The notes under the pieces: model-generated | What the model was told of the DNA's origin: nothing | Databases searched by the model: none | The model's input: only the letters and a program-made list of their open reading frames with translations | Translations under genes and position numbers: made by a program | Shown: positions 47,501 through 60,700 of the stretch, piece by piece | Position numbering within the stretch: position 1 is the stretch's first letter | Layout: every line of letters starts with the position of its first letter | NCBI GenBank assembly: GCA_029948255.1 | Contig: JALIZF010001746.1 | Span: forward strand, 82,001 to 146,000 | DNA: 64,000 nt | Origin: Telmatactis stephensoni | Taxonomy: Eukaryota > Cnidaria > Anthozoa > Actiniaria > Isophelliidae | Direction: 5' to 3'

Positions 47501-50500
47501 GGGGTACTGCGAGCTTGTTCTCGGCATTTCTGACGGAATAACAGGCAATATCCGATCGATGTACAAATTTAGAGGTCAGGTATATTGGGGCTAGATTGTG
47601 TAAAGATTTAAACATTAAAATAGACTTATCAATACTACGTTGCACATCCAACGTCTTCCAATTCAGTAAACAGCGTAGTGGTTCAGCAGATGCATCGTAG
47701 TTTGAGAATGTTATTATACGTGCAGCGCGGTTCTGAAGTTTTTGGAGTTTTTCTGCGAGGCCAATTCCACAGTTGCCCCAAACCGCGCTGCAGTAGTCAA
47801 AATATGGCTGTACCAGTGAATTGTATACATTAAGAAGAATTTCTCTGGGAACTAAGTGCCTGATGCGTTTCATAGCACCGATTCCCGAGGCAATTTTCTT
47901 AGAAATTGCATTAATGTGGTTACTCCAGTTCAGATGTTGGTCAATTTCTACACCTAAAGATTTAGTTACTGTGACTTGTTTCACAGGTTTTCCGTCAATT
48001 ACAACAATTGGAGATTCTGAAATAGTTAAATGCCTTTGTCTAGAGCCTATCAGGAGAAATTCTGTCTTAGTCATATTTAAAGTTAGCTTATTGGCTGATA
48101 GCCACGTATGCACATTTCTCAAGTCAGAATTTAGCCGCTCGTTGATTAGATTAACATCCTTACTTGAGAAAGTAATGCTAGTATCGTCAGCATACATTCT
48201 AGGCTGGGAATAAGCCAAACTTTTAGGCAAATCGTTGATATAAAGGAGAAATAGTAGTGGACCAAGAATAGTCCCCTGAGGAACTCCACATGTAGTAGGT
48301 AACTCAGAGGACAAACTATTATTAACATTGCAAACTTGTTTTCGATTTATTAAGTATGAGGAAAACCAGTCATGCGAAAGGCCGGTTATTCCATAGTTCT
48401 CTAGTTTAGATAATAGAATGGAATGATCGACCGTGTCAAAAGCCTTTTTGAGATCTAGAAAAACGACGGCATTTAGCTCACCACGGTCAACATTTAACGA
48501 CCAACTATCGGTTGCTTCTACTAAGGCGGTTACAGTAGAATGGACTGAGCGAAAACCAGACTGATAAGTTGAAAGTAATTCATTTTCCGATAAATATTGA
48601 AGAAGTTGATTATAAACAACTCGTTCGAATACTTTAGCAACAATTGGAATTATTGATATTGGCCGATAGTTGGTCATATCTGAACGGCTTCCAGAGTTTT
48701 TATACAGTGGAGTAACTCTTGCGTTCTTCCATTCTTCAGGAAAAATGCCCGATAATAAAGACTGATTAAAGATATGGGTCAGCGAGTCAGAGATCAGATC
48801 ATGGCATTCTCTGAGGAGTTTGGCAGAGATACCATCCAGGCCAGTTGCTTTTGATTTGCAGAGTTTTGATAGTAATGTGAAAACTAATGATGATTCCACT
48901 TCACGAAAAGTGAAAAACTTATCACATGGACTCAGAAAATCAGTAAACGAAACATTTGGCTCTCTGATATCTCTGGCGAGTTCCGGCCCAATCTCAACAA
49001 AATAGTGATTAAATTTGTTAGCAATTTCCTTAGGTTCATTAATTGACAGGCCATTGGATTCAATTTCAGTAATTACAGATTTGTTGCTTTTGCGCGATAA
49101 TATGTCATTAATCGTGTGCCATGTTTTACGTGGATTCGTGGAAACGTTAGCAAAAGCATTGTTATAGTACAATTTTTTAGCATTCTTAATCTCACTGTTT
49201 ACAAAATTTCGCATTTTCTTGAACTCAATCCAATCGCCTTGATCATTTGTATTTACAGCCTTTTCCTTCAGAAAATCTCTTCGGCGCATTAGGTTTTTCA
49301 GATTAGAGTTAATCCATGGATTTTTGTTGGCGCGTACGCGTTTAGTGCGTACAGGAGCATGTTTATCACAGACTCCCAAGAACATATTTTTCCATTTAAG
49401 CCACAGCTCATTTGGGTTTTTAATATTCATGAGCAAGTCCCAGGGTTGAGATTGAATGTCATTACGGAATTTCATACTATCAAAATGCTTAAAGGATCTT
49501 ATCAGTCGAATATTCTGGGTACCCTTGGAGTTACTCGGTGAAGCAAGTTTGCGATAGGCATACACAAGGCTGTGGTCGCTAATACCAACATGGGACACAC
49601 CATTACAAACAATATTATCTGGATGAGTTGTAAAAATTAGATCAATTAGAGTTCTACTTGATGGAGTGATACGAGTTGGTTCACTAATGATTTGATTTAG
49701 GTCATAAATATCAGTAACATTTAGGAGTTTTTCGGTAGTCTGGTCTTTGTTTCCAGACAAGAAATTACAATTGAAATCACCTAATATAATATGCTCGTAA
49801 TTTTCAGCATCGATTTTCCCAATGAGAGACTCAAAATGCGAGAATAAGTCGAGTGACGAATTTGGTGGTCTGTACCATGTGGTAATAACGAAGGGTTTAG
49901 ACCTAGGTTTTCTTATTTCTATAGACAAACTTTCTAGATTATTAGATTTAAGGTCCTCCCTTACCAAACAACTTATATTTGTTCGCACATAGAAACAAAC
50001 TCCACCACCATTTCTTCCATTTAAATATCTATCGCGACGAAAGATACTATAGCCATCAATACTGACATCGTTATCACTAACAGTCTCACTAAGCCTAGTT
50101 TCATTTATAGCCATAATATCCAATTGTTTATCATTCAATAGAATACGAAGCTCATCAATATGTTTCAACAGACTAGTAATATTCAAACAAGCAATTTTAA
50201 AACCACGTTGCTTAGGAAAAATTGAAGGCGGAGTAGAAGGATTTGGATTTATGGCTACATGATTTACAGGGTGAAATACCGATCAATGTGACTGTTTAAT
50301 AAAGTGAAACCTATCACCTACTGACAGTACTTTTTGATAACCCTGGGAGTTGATCCCTAACTTGTACTTCAATTAATAAACAGTTTATGATACAACTTGC
50401 ATGCAAATATGTCAATTAAATAGCTTGCTACTGTAATTCCACCTTCTTTCTTTTGATTGCAGATAGTTCTCGTAATTACTATAATGACATTCGAAAAGCC

Positions 50501-53500
50501 AGTAGTGATGCAGAGTTTTCCAATCTTCAAAACCAAGCAACTAAAACCTTGTTTACAAACCAAGGTCTCAATCAACCACAACCGTCAACAACTAATTCTT
50601 ACAAGGTGTGTTTCATTTGTTTCAGGATATTATATACAATTTTCTTATTGGTGATGTAATAATTACATGTAATAGTTCTTAATTAACAAATAAAACAGCT
50701 TTTTCTGTGCTCCATTCAGAAATACAGCACACAGGAAGTGATGAGAGCATGAAAGAAGTGTAAGGAGAGCACAAGCCATAGGCAAGTGTTCCCCACACTT
50801 CTTGAGTGCTGTCAGCGCTTCCTAAGTTCTGTATTAATGAACGGAGCATGGTAAAAGATGTTCTATTTGTTTTATTATATATTTTGAAGTAAATAACAAA
50901 GGGAAAAAGTTCGATTTTCTCCGTACAAAAATTAAAGGTGTACACAAGCTGCTGACATCAGAACTGTGCACTGTTCTCTGACAAAGCACAGCTTTCAGTC
51001 AATCAGAGTGCTTGTATCAACAAGGTTATATAATAATAAAAGTTTTTATTGTAATAGGTTGGTGATCCTATAGTACTTGTATTTGAAAATGGAGCAAAAG
51101 GATTCCTTTCTTTACCAAAAACACTTTTTACCAAAGAATGTGATGACCACAACCCTGCAGGTCAGTTTTAGTCAGGAAATAGACTACTTATAGGACTATT
51201 ACATATTCCATGTAATTTATTCCTTTATGTTTATTAGGATATTTAGAGGATAGTAGCAGTGAATGTACAAGAACTATCACAGACTTACCTTCACAGTGTT
51301 CCACTCTACCTGTTTTAGCAGCAAAAAGTTATTATAAAGGGTTTAAAGTGGCAAAGGTACATATATTGGATCAGCGAGTATACCAAAGGCATTGTACTTA
51401 TATTGTGCATGGTTAATATGTACAATAACTATGTGTTACATGGTTAATATGTACAATAACTATGTGTTGTAGGAGCAATTAGCAGGCAACTGATCAAGAC
51501 ATGTATTCATTACAGTAATAGTCCAAAATAAAATATTGTACAGCAATAGCTTAAGTGTCACGTATACAGGAAGATGGCAGAGTGGATTACATGACCTGCT
51601 GTCTGTGTGTCTGGTGTCACCATTTTAATGTAAAGGTCAGCCATCTAGTATTTAGTGGAAGTTCATGTTCACATTTATGTAGCATGTATTGCCTGATGTG
51701 AAAAACATGATCCACTTTGCCATCCACCATGTCCTGTGTAGGAGAAGCCAGAAGCTTTATTATTTGTTCATTTGACACACAAAATGTACATATTCAGTAA
51801 GCAATTATAACATTTTGTATTTTATCTTGACAGAACCCAAGAGTTTACCACACAAATACCACCAATGCTACTACCACAGTGAATATTGCCAGTAGTAATT
51901 CAACACAACCCAGTACAATATGGCTACTTAATACTAGTTTATTATTAGATGTCAATGTTACACAGCCAGTGGTTTGTAAAACAACCCTTGGCATACCAAC
52001 TAACTGTGGATTTAGTGATCCACCAAACCCAGTTTATGATGATGTGAAGAAGACTTGCAATAATGTTGTACTTGAGGTAAGACTTTTAAAGACATCACCT
52101 GGTATGACAACAATGTATTACTGTCTGACCAAACAGCTTACTACATGTACATTGGTAGTTAGACAAAATAATATTGTTTTAAACTGACTATCTACAGCTA
52201 ATGGATTACTGTATGCTTTCATACTAATGTCTGGTTATGGTTTTTAATATTAATTCAAATATGTTATTGGTAGGTTGCATACATTTTACAGTGGAATACA
52301 TCAACAGACTTAACACAAGCAGGAGTACAGTTTACTTTGGGACATCTGTCTGCTGATACCACATTGTCATTTTTACAAAAGGTGTCTGTTAAGTTTAAAA
52401 AGGTTAGTATGGGATTAACAACAAAGTCATTTTAAGATATTACTGATTTGCTGGCCTGTACTGACCACAGGATATTTTGTGTTCAACAGGAAGGGATAGA
52501 GTCATTTTCTCGTTCTGGTAATCCTGGATATATTGTTGGGAAACCACTTGTAGTAGGGACTTTAACAACATCTTCTAGTAACCAGTATCCTTTTCATTGA
52601 TCAACCTTAAAAGCCTGGGATAGTAATTTCAATATTCCATGTTTTCACACCAACAAGGTTTGTAAATTGTGTATATGCCATGTGCAATAAGTATAATTAA
52701 ATAATTTTTAAAAGTCATGTAGTTTATTCCAAGTTCTTGTTTAATTTAAGATAATAAAATCAGGGCTCAGTGTATTTTATTATATACTGTATTTGATTAT
52801 TGTTAATTTAATAATTAATTTTTATAGGTTAATATATATATAAATTTTAAGTGTAATATATTTTTAGATATCATTGTAACTATTTAATTTAGCCCCATTC
52901 TTTGCAGTTGTGTCATGCAATGTAACTGGTTGTAAAATTATTATGGGTTTTCCCTGTGTAGCTGCAGTAGTCTTCTTTACAGTTGCGTCATGCAATCACA
53001 CATGTCCAGGACTGGCCTATGGTGTCCTCTGTCCACATGGGGCAGTCCCCAAGTCTCAAGTGGGAGTTCCTAAGACATCCCCTAACTGTCCCCTGTCCCC
53101 CTCTCCCGTCCCCAAGTCCCCTTGGGGATTGTCTGGGACATCCCTTGTCCCCTGTCCCTGATCTACCCTCTAGGCTACTAGTGTCTCTCCTGTCCCCAAG
53201 TCCCCTTGGGGATTGTCTGGGACATCCTCTAACTGTCCCTGGTCTACCCTCTAGGTCACTAGTGTCTCTCCTGTCCCCAAGTCCCCTTGGGGATTGTCTG
53301 AGACATCCTCTAACTGTCCCCTGTCCCTGGTCAACCCTCTAGGTCACTAGTGTCTCTCCAGTCCCCAAGTCCCCTTGGGGATTATCTGAGACATCCCCCA
53401 ACTTTCCCCTGTCCCTGGTCAACCCTCTAAGTCACTAGTGTCTCTCCTGTCCCCAAGTTCCCTTGAGGATTGTCTGGGACATCCCCTAACTGTCCCCTGT

Positions 53501-56033
53501 CCCTGGTCAACAATGAAATATTTCCGAGATTTTGGTAAGAAATTTATATCTACCATGTCTATTGGTGTTCCACGTTTTTATACCAACATAGCGGCTTGCA
53601 TACTTGCATAACAGGAGTTAAACCTTTTTTCAAAAGAGAAGTGCCAGAAGTGCTGCGAGCAGTATACACATAATTCATGTAACTCTGAAGGAGTGTTTTG
53701 CAAATACAACATATTTATGATTGGTTAGCTATTTAAAGTACTAGAGTAATAAACAAAGACAATAAGTCACTCCAGGCGGTCAATCCAAACAGCTTTAATG
53801 ACGAAGCAAAACCTTTTATTGTAAAACTTTATAAATCTTCGGAACAGTTTATAAGTTCACTCAATCAATATCCGATATACAATATATAAACCGACTCTGT
53901 TCATTTTCGCCAACGGAATAGAATTGAACACAATTATTAACAGTATAAATACGTTTGAAAATTCGTGACTTTAATGACTCCTGACACGAATGAATAATGT
54001 TTCTTCGTGTTAATAAATAAAACTGACAATCAAACTTACCAAGAATGTGTACTGCAAAACATTCAGCTCTAACGACATGTAAAGAGTCCAATCAAAGATC
54101 GAAAGATGCTCTTATTATAAAATGCATCACAGCACGCTTGAGTACTGAAAATTAAGGCCTAGTTCAAACGTCGAATCTCACATGTACCGAATTCAATGCA
54201 AATTAGTCATACAAATCTTTTGTTTCTACTCATTACTATCTCATTTGCATTGCATTCGACACATGTGAAATGCGACGTTTGAACTAGGCCTAAGAGTTTC
54301 TTTACTTAATCAGTCGTCATCAATGGTAAATATAGCAGCATCGCCGCCTCACTCCAAGCACCAAACGTAAAAAATATAGCTTTAGAACTACTATACTCAA
54401 AAACAATTAGCTCTAACGAGATCCCACGCTATGTACATGAACATCGTTGTCTCTTTTGGCCCCTTATTTTGATAGTCCCTCATTTTGATGACGTAAGTGT
54501 ATGTGAAGTAAATTATTCGTTCTCTGCGAGACCCACCGCGATTAGTGTCGACTCGCTCGCTCGCTCGCTCGCATGAATCGAAACTGCATCTAAATGGCTT
54601 TTTCTGGTAACTTGTTTATAAAACAAAACTTCTTTCAATCCCACCCATTTTTCTGGCTTTCTCTACCAAGTATGTTTTTTTACATCGGCGTTGATTTTTC
54701 AGTGGTTTATATGCTTATCATACGGTATGGCCCTTGTACCTTTTGGTGCAGTTACTCATTCAAGAAAGACTTTGCACAACTGATACATAATGTGAACTGA
54801 CAATGTGACAATGTATCTATTAAATAGTTCTCATCATATACTAACATTTAGAAATCTATTAATTCTGTTGAAATATTTATTTTAACACCTGAATCACTGT
54901 GGTTACAACGTCACGTACCACTCGTTGTAATAATATATCAATATACTATATATCAATCATTTACGTGCTGATCCTCAAAAATTATTTGAAATCTACAATG
55001 TATAATTATCATGAAATTTGCTGAAATTTTGTATGAGGATCGAATTTTTGCCTAAAAGAACATGAGCAAATACCAAGTACTTTCTAATCTCACATAATTG
55101 TTTCGTGTTGACATAAACTTTCTTTAAAGTCTGCTTTGATTTTCTATGACTCGTGAAATAAAAGCCAATAGTCAGTGGAGTAAGAAAGTAGGGGGGCTTA
55201 TTCGGTCTTTTACCGGTAGTTCTAGTTTTCCAATTTTCTCTTTGCTGTTTTGAAATTAGCAAACGTTTTCAGACCTTTTTATAAATCTGCTGTTAAAAGT
55301 GTTTTGTCTTCTTTCTGATTATGAAGATACAGTAAGTATAGAATAAATAACATGTAATGTGTCTGGTTCATTTTTCTAGTCATCTTTTTGTACTTAATTG
55401 GAAAGCCATGAAAAGCTTTGTTCGCAGACTTCGGTGTCCACCTTTAATTTAAACATTGTTGACCAGGGACAGGGGACAGTTAGGGGATGTCCCAGACAAT
55501 CCCCAAGGGGACTTGGGGACGGGAGAGACACTAGTGACCTAGAGGGTTGACCAGGGACAGGGGACAGTTAGGGGATGTCCTAGACAATCCCCAAGGGGAC
55601 TTGGGGACGGGAGAGACACTAGTGACCTAGAGGGTTGACCAGGGACAGGGGACAGTTAGGGGATGTCCCAGACAATCCCCAAGGGGACTTGGGGACGGGA
55701 GAGACACTAGTGACCTAGAGGGTTGACCAGGGACAGGGGACAGTTAGGGGATGTCCCAGACAATCCCCAAGGGGACTTGGGGACGGGAGAGACACTACTT
55801 GCCTAGAGGGTTGACCAGGGACAGGGGACAGTTAGGGGATGTCCCAGACAATCCCCAAGGGGACTTGGGGACTGTCCCATGTGGACAGGGGACACCATAG
55901 GCCAGTCCTGGACATCTTCAGTTGTGTCATGCAATGTGACTGCATGGTTGTAAAATTATATAATTTATGGTTTTCCCTGCAGCTACAGCAGTCCTCTTTG
56001 CAGTTGTGGCATGCAATGTGACTGCATGGTTGT

Positions 56034-56073
<40 letters not shown>

Positions 56074-57723
56074 TGTTTATTGTGCCTTTTAATGGATTCA
56101 TTAATACTTAAAATGAAAAATTAAATTCCTTAATGACTTGTAGGCAGTATATACAATTAAATACTGACCCAACAAGTTGGCTTACAATGGCTGCACCTTC
56201 AGCTGATGGTTCATGCAATAACTCAACTGACAGAGTTTCTGTTTCTTTTGGTATTGATGTCAGAACAGGCTGTACTATAAAGTAAATGTATACTGTTTAA
56301 TGTTTATTAATTTTGTATATTGTTTAATGTTTATTTGTATATTGTTTATGTTTATTTATTGTATTATTATTGTTTAATGTTTATTTGTATAATTATATTT
56401 TTGTGAAGCATTTAGATCAATTCTTGTTATAAGCCTTATATAAAGTTTATTATAATTGTTATTATTATTATTATAGCAGTACAAACGTATGGATGCTAGA
56501 TAGAAGCAAGATAGGGCGTATCACGTAACCTATCTGCATAACAGGAAAAAAAAAATTATACATAATAAATATTTAAAAAGAATACCATATGAGTCTGTAC
56601 GTATGGTAATTAAGAGGGCATTGTTCCTATAAAAAGTCTATTTAAAAATCGTTACTAACAGTTTGTAATGATACTAAGAAGTGATTATTTTGAATGTCTT
56701 GGCAACGTTCAGCGTGCAGCTCAGAACAGCTTTCTGCATTCTCATCAGAATTTCTCTGTGTCTTGTTCCAAAGATGTTTCTCATCTCAATTTCTAGCTCC
56801 TTGGACCAACCTCCAAGTACATCCATGATGACATTCAATTGTGTGATCTTGTACCCAGGGTGTTGTTTTGTCAGCTCCAGTCGCAGTAGTCCATACTTCT
56901 CTGTCTTTTCTGTGTCTTTCTTGTTGCGATTATCTAACCATGGACAGCTCATCTCAACCATGAGTACTTTCTTGCTCTTGTGATCAACGAAGCGCGCATC
57001 CACACGGTTAGACCGTACAAAAGTATGATCAGCATATACCGGTACGTCCCAATATGCTTCTGCATCAGGTGACTTGTAGAGTGGTTCAGGCTTCACCTGT
57101 GAAAACCATGGAGGAACTTTATCAGCCAGCTTGAGATCTCTAAGCATCTCAAAGAAAATCACCTTCAGTGCAGCATTGTGTCTTTCTAAGTATTTAGACT
57201 GTGCTAGGGATGGACAACCAGCAAGTACATGGGCTAGACTTTCAGTGGCTTTACCACACATTCTGCATGTGATGTTGTTCTTATCTGTAGTTCCAGTCTT
57301 AAAGGCCGAGTAGACTTTTGTCGGAGTAAGCTGTTCGTACAACTCCATTATACCTGCAATGCAGTAGGTAGGAGCACACATCCACTTGCTCAGCCATGCA
57401 AAACAGCTTTCTTGACTAAGTTGATCATCTTGCCATCTTGTTCTCAATAGGTTTCCTTGCCAAGGTTGATCTTCGATCTTCTCCCCGAGCTTTTCATTTA
57501 CAGCCTTCTTGAGATGCTTCTTAGTCTGCTGTCCCTTTATCTTTATCTCTGGTGCTTCCAGTGGGCAGTTAGAGACACTAAATGTCTTGCCTGTTCGGTT
57601 TGACAGCAACCAAAGTATATAAATACTTGTTCAAATGTATATGAGTGCTCTAAGCTTGGCTTGCTTTTGCGTTAATCAAGATTTCTAACAGAGCTGTTAG
57701 AACTCGACTTCACTACTCGCCGC

Positions 57724-57792
<69 letters not shown>

Positions 57793-60700
57793 ACTAAGCG
57801 AGTGAATTATCGGGATTTACCTTGAGTTCACGAGTTTGCTAACAGTGAACGAGAAATTTTAAATACTGAATGAGGCGTGAGCCAAATGCAGTATGAGAAA
57901 ATTTCAAGTTCATTGTTAGTGAACAAGTGAAGGTAAATCTCAGTAATTCATGAGCAAAGAGTGTGTTAACCTTTTTATTATTCAATTTGAATGCACTGCA
58001 GAAGCAGGCTAACACTGTCAGTCAACATCTGAGATCACTAGAAATAACTTAAGTCACTCAAAATAGTAAGTAAATTCAAAATTAGTTTAATAGCATTTGA
58101 TAAGTTTTTCAATACAAAATATACTTTTCAAAAGAAAGCTACTGGAAAATTACTGTGAGACAAGAACTTTAGATTGTTAAAAGATGATAAACAGTTCTCA
58201 GAATCCATGTTTACAACTTGCTTGGTAAAATTGAAATCGTCCATATAATCAAGAACTACTTTTTTGGATCGTTAAAAGTGATTCAGCACTGAGTCCAAGA
58301 ACTCTGCTAGTGAAAGGTCTAGAAAATTATTGCTGGAGTTTTGGATATAGGTTTAAACTGGCAACTTACGGTTGAAACGCTGCTAAACTCTGGTACAAGA
58401 AGTAGTTGTCATCTGTCAATGAGCCAAAGGCTGAAGTACTCGTTTGGCATTTTCTTCGATTCCTGATAAAATTTCTTTACCCCATCTGAGAGAACTTGTG
58501 GCGACAGACTTTTTAAACTTTCTATGAGATAGGTTTTGGATAACCAGTCTAAAAAACAGTAAATATTAAGATGAATTTGGAAAGCCGGCAAACTGACTGT
58601 TTTCAAGCTGATGAAATGTGTTGATCTCAGTAAGCTTACTCCAAAAACTTCAATGAAATTTAGAGTTCACCTTAAAAACATGCCAAGCAGTCTTCTTGTT
58701 GTTTTAAATGTGCTTGTTAATCTTCTCTTTTTTGAAAAATCCTCAAATTTATCACCAAGAACATTTTTTCTTTCTCACTGTACATTGTTACCATTGATTG
58801 TTAGTATTATTACATAGTGACGTGTTGTCAAGTCATAACCATGCGTCACGTGGTACAAACTGACCAATCAGAAAATCAGAATTTGTACAGTGTATGAAAA
58901 TTGAATAATAATATTAGTTTATTTCATTTTCTTAAAATATTTGAGAACATATAATACACTTACTGATATGGCTGGCTACCATATTTTGTAATATTTATAA
59001 TTATATATTAGAGGACAAAGACATGGCTTGCACTAAAAGATGAAAGAATATTTCATTAATAAAAAGCAAGTTATAACCAATTGCCTAATGTCTCTTCAAG
59101 ATGTGCAGCATTTGAAAAGAAAGAGAAAACTTTACTTTGACTTTGTGTCCCTAAGCTTGCTTTTTTGCGCTCTATATCTCCCAACATGCTATCGCAGTAC
59201 AGAGATCGACGTGCATGCACATTTTGTATTCCTTAGTTATTAATATCTGAAGTATTTAACACTTTGGTCAACCAATAATTTGTTTCTAGAATGTCATTAA
59301 GCACCAGCAGCTCATCTTGTCAACTTCTACAAGACACAGTTCTTAATGTCCTGTTAGCTGGTGTACCTACACATGTTGCAACCTTTGGAAACTCTGATGT
59401 TAACAAGCCTGGAGACTGGGTTAAAATACTGAATAAGAGACCATCACAGACGGTATGTAACTACAAAGGAATGAAAAGAGAGATGACTAGAGCCATAATG
59501 ACCAGACATCCTCAATCATTTCTCAATTTAGTAAAAATACATGTTCTGTAGGCCTAGGGAGCATCCACAATTTCCAGAAACTTGTCAAAATTCATGATGA
59601 TGTCATTTCAATGCCAACTGTTATAATATAACTGTCATACTAGATATTGATTGGTTAGGTTAAGTCCATTCAAAAAGAGGAGAAAACACTATTTCCAGAA
59701 CAAGTTCAAATAGACAATGTCCTCAGGGCAAGAACCAAGTTACAGAAGACTAGGTTCTCAAAGATGTTGATTTTTGTTTTATTTCAGGTGACTGGAGGGA
59801 ATGGAGTGTGCAGTAACATGGTCATGAGTTTACATATTGAAGTTCTTTACTCTAACTTTGGTTTCTTAGCAAATCCCCAAACAAAGGTGAGTCAGGTTTA
59901 CAATCATCTATGACATTGATAATTGGCTGTAAAAAGCTTGGACCCCTAAGAACTCTACTTGACGTGCACTGTTATGACCACAGTATGTGTGCTTGACGGT
60001 CTACCTCAAATTTTGATGATGGTGGTGATCCAGACATTTGCTGATGACAAAAGTGAAGATTTTTGAAATCACAAGTTAGAATGATGTTCCTGATAGTCAG
60101 TGTTAAACTTATTTAATCTTTTAATTATTTTATTACAAAATTATTTTTATTCCTAGATGATCATTTAATTAAGAATTTAATAAAATTATTTTAAATCTAT
60201 TTCAGGTTGTTGGAGTGCAGTTCAAGTATGCTGATCCCAAGGACATAAGATATCAGGTCTAGATAAATACAACATATTGTACAACAGAGTTTTATCTCAC
60301 AACATGACTTGTAGGATATCAATTGAAAGTGATTTTATGTGTGGCACTAGAGTAAATGCACTTAACCCGTGAAAAAGTACAAAATCTAAATAGTACTGAA
60401 TAGCAAAAAATCCTTTGTTTGCCATTGTTTAACAGTGCTATTTAACATATAGAGTGATTTTCATCGGACTGTGAAACAATTACTAATAGTCAGTGTTTAA
60501 TAGTGTCTAATAGTTGTATTGCAACAAAAGAAAACAATGGGTGCAGAGTCTATTAGTGTCTATTAGCTCACTCTAACATTATTTCACGGATTAAGTGCAA
60601 ATTATCACTCTATAGAGACAACATAGTCATAACAATATTTGATCTGGAATTGTAACTCAGAATTAGATGAATATTAATAAATGTGTTACTAAATCTAAAT

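Noticed and set aside
47821..48213. 130-codon plus-strand frame
   Set aside because: It is the antisense shadow of the LINE reverse transcriptase frame.
52910..53342. Proline/serine-rich plus-strand frames
   Set aside because: They translate the 88-bp satellite arm of the foldback element.
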